Source of the DNA: Pedobacter sp. BS3
GTDB lineage: Bacteria; Bacteroidota; Bacteroidia; Sphingobacteriales; Sphingobacteriaceae
Length of the DNA: 64,000 nt
Assembly: GCF_008274585.1 (NCBI RefSeq)
Contig: NZ_VTRT01000001.1
Coordinates: 558,001 to 622,000, forward strand
Reading direction: 5' to 3'
Below are positions 60,817 to 64,000 of the stretch, one piece after another; position 1 is the stretch's first letter, and each line of letters starts with the position of its first letter. The position numbers and the translations under genes are program-made. Under the pieces are notes generated by a model. That model was not told the origin of the DNA. It was given only the letters and a program-made list of their open reading frames with translations, and made no database searches.

Positions 60817-63660
60817 TTATTTTGCAATAATAAGCTTCTTTGTTTTTTGTGTGTTGTTAAACCTGAGCCGGTAAAAGTAAACACCATCGGCCAGATCAGA
60901 AAAATTAAACTGGTACGTATACAGATCCCTGTCAAATACGCCGGAGACCAGGCGCTTAACCAGGGCGCCGTTACTGTTATATAAATTTAACGAAGTATAA
61001 CCTCTGTAGGGAAGCGTGAATTTAAAAATGGTATTTCCGGTAACCGGATTGGGGTAATTCTGTAATAGTTCCGGCGTTTCTGCAATAGAAACCAATGGAG
61101 CAATAGTTGCATAGCGTTGCTGGGCCGTTTGAGCAGTGTTCTGAATATCGGTCAGGTTATCGCCGGCAATAAAGGCAAAGGCTACACGAACGGACTGGCC
61201 TGCAGGAATGGTAAAAGGGCCGTTGCCTGAAACGAACATCACATCCAGCCCGGAAGAGATATTTTCGCCTAAGCCGGTAGAAAAAATGCCGTTTGATAAC
61301 GTTTGGAACTTCTCGTCCCTGGTAAAGTTATCGCCGGCCAGAAAATCATTTTCTAATTGATACGACAGGGGATAATAGATCTTAGGCAATGCGTTTGTAA
61401 GCAATTTTACACCGGCGTATATGCTGCCCGATCTGCTGTAAATATATCCCAGGTTATTTTGAGCGTCAAATTTGGTGATATTATCGCTGCCGCCGTTAAT
61501 ATCCCAATCGGTGAACATGCCCAGGTAAACGCCTTCCAGGTCGGTGCTGTTCTGGTTTGTAACCTCGTATTCTACAATGGTGTACTTGTCGTTTGCATAC
61601 GCTAACTGCCGGTGCCTGATATAAACGTTCAGTGGGTTTGGACTTGCGCTATCGTCAAATTCAGAATATCCTTCAAAATCGCCGGTGTTTGAAGCCAGCC
61701 GCGATGCTTTCACCTTTTTGGCGAAATCCTCGTTGCTGTTATCAGAAACAGAGCGTACATTATTTGAGATCCTGGTTCCTGAAGTGCCGATCATTAACGA
61801 AGCTTCGTACAAAACAGACTGGTCTTTATAAATAAAACCCAGGCCGTTCTTAGCCCCATTGGCCTCGTATCCCACACGCCCGTTACTGGTTAAGGTGGTT
61901 GATACCTGGTTAACGGTAATGTTAATATAGTCTAACGCAACAGAAAGGTTAAAAAGCTCAAAATCCTGGTAAGCATTGTTGTTTGCCGAGTAATCCAACC
62001 GGAAAGGTATCTCGGAATTATCGGGTGTGTTGGGTTTGATATATACTTTGAAGGGGCCGATGGATTTAGTTTCCAGCAGGCCTATGGCCGGCAGGGTTTG
62101 TATGGCATTTAATATGCTGACGTACCCGTTTGTTGTGCTCAATTTAACAGTTACATTAGTTGCTGCGGTTAAAAAATTCTTCAGATCCAGGTAAAGCAGC
62201 ACGGTATCGCCGGCAGGCAGCGTACCGCTACCATCATCGGTTACCGTAAGTTTTTGGTAGCGTATGGAGGGCGGCGATTTGGTTAAAGCCCGGTAAACAT
62301 TTAAGCGGCCTTTACCCAGCATGCCTACATAAGCAGGATTTATATTATCGATATTATCGGATGTGATGCGCAACTGTTCGCCAACCTGCTGCATGGTGAG
62401 TTCCGGGCGGTAGCTTTTTACCAGGGCTGCAGCGCTTGAAACCATCGGCGTTGCCATAGATGTACCCGATTTCTCACCATATTTACCATTATATATGGTG
62501 CTGGTAATACCTGTTCCGGGCGCTGCTATAGAAACGTAAGCACCATAATTTGAAGATCCGCTTTTTTTATCGTTGCCGTTAACATTGGCAACTGCCAGCA
62601 CGCCGCTATAGCCGGCCGGGTAGTCGGGCTCAGAAGTATTACTGTTTCCGGCGGCTGCTATAACCAGGCAGCCTTTATCTATGGCATAATTTACAATATC
62701 CTGCCCAAACTGGCTGAAGGAACCACCCCATGAGCAGTTGATAATTTGTGCACCGTGGTCGGCTGCATATTTTACACCCTCAAAGCCGGTATAGATAGAG
62801 GAGGCATCGTTATCCGCACCGGTTTTAACGATCATCAGTTTGGCGTTGAAGGCAATACTGGCTACACCGGTATGGTTATCGGAAACGGCCGAAGCAATGC
62901 CGCTGACATGTACGCCATGGTCAGTGCTGTCACTTTTTACGTTCGGATCGTTATCCGGAGTCCAGTTGTTGCCGGATGCACCTACAAAGTCCCATCCGTA
63001 ATAATTGTCGATGTAGCCGTCGCCATCGTCGTCAATGCCATTAACGGGATCGGCCGTATTAATGTAAATGTTGGCAGCCAGGTCGGGGTGCGTGGTTTCA
63101 GAACCCGAATCGACAATGGCGATAATTATTCCCGAGGCATTGCGGGTAATGTCCCATGCCTGTGGCGCAGAAACCTGGCTCAACCAGGTTTGCAGTCCAT
63201 ACGACGTATCGTTGGGTGTATAGCTGGTGTGATAAATGTAGCTGGGTTCGGCATATTCAACCCGGGCATCTTGTAACAATTCATTAATGGCTGTTTGCAG
63301 TTTACTGCTATCCGCAATGTGTATGCTGTAAATGCGACTTAACCCAACCGGGTCAGCCTCTTTTAGTACAGTATTACCTCTCTTTAGGGATGAGGAAGTC
63401 GGCTTACCAAATTTTTTTTCAATAGCCAGTACATTAGTACTTTGCAGCTTTATAACAGGTTGCGCTTCTGCTGATGTTTGATCTTTACCTGTTGCCTGCT
63501 GACTTTGCTTAAACTTAACGATGATGACGCCGGGAAGGTAATTTTTCGCCTTAACGCCGGGCGGCAGCGCAAATGTGCGTAATGCAGGTTTAGGTTGTGC
63601 GTATGTAAACAGCACACTTAATAAAATGCCCGGAAGCAGCAGTTTCTTCATTAAGCTCAA
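60817..63660 (-). CDS. Secreted subtilisin-like (S8) protease with T9SS type A sorting domain
   Basis: 947 residues. Signal peptide (LMKKLLLPGILLSVLFTYAQ), an I9-like propeptide region (about 40-140), then an S8 catalytic domain with Asp184 (IVDSGSETTHPDL), His248 (DSTDHGVHVSGI), Asn339 (AAAGNS) and Ser401 (GTSMATP). A beta-rich region (about 470-830) follows, and the end (YPNPVTGNTIFKFTLPYRG..., DGVYFYRLRF...KKLIIAK) is a type A sorting domain for type IX secretion. The Asp motif is DSG instead of the common DTG, which is tolerated in the family. Likely digests extracellular proteins. Single gene. Confidence 0.93.
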   Translation of the reverse strand: MSLMKKLLLPGILLSVLFTYAQPKPALRTFALPPGVKAKNYLPGVIIVKFKQSQQATGKDQTSAEAQPVIKLQSTNVLAIEKKFGKPTSSSLKRGNTVLKEADPVGLSRIYSIHIADSSKLQTAINELLQDARVEYAEPSYIYHTSYTPNDTSYGLQTWLSQVSAPQAWDITRNASGIIIAIVDSGSETTHPDLAANIYINTADPVNGIDDDGDGYIDNYYGWDFVGASGNNWTPDNDPNVKSDSTDHGVHVSGIASAVSDNHTGVASIAFNAKLMIVKTGADNDASSIYTGFEGVKYAADHGAQIINCSWGGSFSQFGQDIVNYAIDKGCLVIAAAGNSNTSEPDYPAGYSGVLAVANVNGNDKKSGSSNYGAYVSIAAPGTGITSTIYNGKYGEKSGTSMATPMVSSAAALVKSYRPELTMQQVGEQLRITSDNIDNINPAYVGMLGKGRLNVYRALTKSPPSIRYQKLTVTDDGSGTLPAGDTVLLYLDLKNFLTAATNVTVKLSTTNGYVSILNAIQTLPAIGLLETKSIGPFKVYIKPNTPDNSEIPFRLDYSANNNAYQDFELFNLSVALDYINITVNQVSTTLTSNGRVGYEANGAKNGLGFIYKDQSVLYEASLMIGTSGTRISNNVRSVSDNSNEDFAKKVKASRLASNTGDFEGYSEFDDSASPNPLNVYIRHRQLAYANDKYTIVEYEVTNQNSTDLEGVYLGMFTDWDINGGSDNITKFDAQNNLGYIYSRSGSIYAGVKLLTNALPKIYYPLSYQLENDFLAGDNFTRDEKFQTLSNGIFSTGLGENISSGLDVMFVSGNGPFTIPAGQSVRVAFAFIAGDNLTDIQNTAQTAQQRYATIAPLVSIAETPELLQNYPNPVTGNTIFKFTLPYRGYTSLNLYNSNGALVKRLVSGVFDRDLYTYQFNFSDLADGVYFYRLRFNNTQKTKKLIIAK

Positions 63661-64000
63661 ATTGTATCAAAACTAAAGAAACTTTTAATTAATTAAAGCG
63701 GGGGAAATGTTAAAATGAATGGCACAAGCAAAACCTGAAAATAAAATAGTGATTTGCAACAGCCCGTTTCAGAAATAAAATACTATTGTTAAGTCAAAAG
63801 CCAAAAGCCAAAAGCCAAAACCCCGCAGGGCTCATTGAAGCCTCAGAAAGCAATAAGTGCACATCAATAATTAAAAACGGATAACACGTTTAAAATCAGA
63901 ATATCAAAAATGTACTAATCAGACAATTTATAATTGACTTAATATTAGATAAGTGCCTGCATGAGGATTTCGGGATCATTGTGCTGTACCGTTCATAAAA
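63661..64000. other. End of window, no gene seen
   Basis: AT-rich, non-coding. Contains three to four tandem CAAAAGC heptamers (63795-63822) preceded by GTTAAGT, related to the TCAAAAGT repeats at 30232 and 31960, and the short CCCCGCAGGG. Confidence 0.5.
63786..63826. repeat. CAAAAGC heptamer repeat
   Basis: CAAAAGC at 63795, 63802 and 63809, then CAAAACC at 63816. The GTTAAGTCAAAAG prefix is shared with the repeat at 30232. Confidence 0.6.

Noticed and set aside
63795-63822. CAAAAGC repeats as a CRISPR-like array
   Set aside because: Heptamers without spacers; a simple tandem repeat.

Overview
The window looks like a chromosome segment of a Bacteroidota bacterium, most likely family Sphingobacteriaceae (Mucilaginibacter/Pedobacter-like). 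Four things support this: a SusC/SusD pair, two proteins with type IX secretion sorting domains, a bacillithiol-type YtxJ protein, and promoters of the Bacteroidetes form TTTG-N19-TAnnTTTG that can be read by eye before many genes. The genus is inference. Most of the window is ordinary chromosome in short operons; no prophage, complete insertion sequence, rRNA or CRISPR array is visible.

Layout. 1-2416: end of a pectin/rhamnogalacturonan locus (GH105 and GH28, overlapping by one base). 2795-7356: mutL, two overlapping rhomboid proteases and an endonuclease/exonuclease/phosphatase-fold protein, all minus strand. 7357-8786: no intact gene, but a well-formed small RNA candidate with its own promoter and terminator, then wreckage of a type I restriction locus beside tRNA-Arg(CCU). 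8883-11623: metG and a nucleotidyltransferase/antitoxin-like pair. 11708-12601: LD-carboxypeptidase. 12663-20220: a complete heme acquisition locus (AraC regulator, TonB-dependent receptor, HmuY, HmuT, HmuU, HmuV, HmuS) with a terminator-like hairpin splitting the outer-membrane part from the ABC part. 20221-20996: hairpin-rich dispersed repeats. 20997-26760: TerC, then SusC/SusD whose base composition turns AT-rich part way through SusC. 26836-33228: OmpA/DoxX, DciA-like/RecF, TPR/RibH, a tiny lipoprotein, a LolA-like secreted protein and YtxJ. 33620-42899: SNF2 helicase, ParDE, asparaginase, TatD, two exported FKBP prolyl isomerases, NrnA and Ndk.

43063-47365: a zeta-toxin pair beside trpC-trpG-trpE, with a trp leader that shows a promoter, a 25-residue leader peptide with three consecutive Trp codons, a pause hairpin and a terminator: a textbook attenuator. 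trpD is not between trpG and trpC. 47380-53170: small membrane protein, T9SS adhesin-like protein, intradiol dioxygenase, LytTR response regulator and its histidine kinase. 53478-57225: secA and a lone receiver-domain protein. 57226-59079: a second RNA-like structure, two tRNA-Pro genes (GGG, CGG) and a decayed AT-rich membrane gene. 59080-64000: Sphingobacteria-type hypothetical, tdk, and a T9SS-sorted subtilisin-like protease.

The most interesting items are the unassigned structured RNA at about 7590-7780, the trp attenuator, the compositional break inside SusC, the two decayed loci next to tRNA genes, and the families of short hairpin repeats. I did not find a clearly new multi-gene system; most genes fall in known families.
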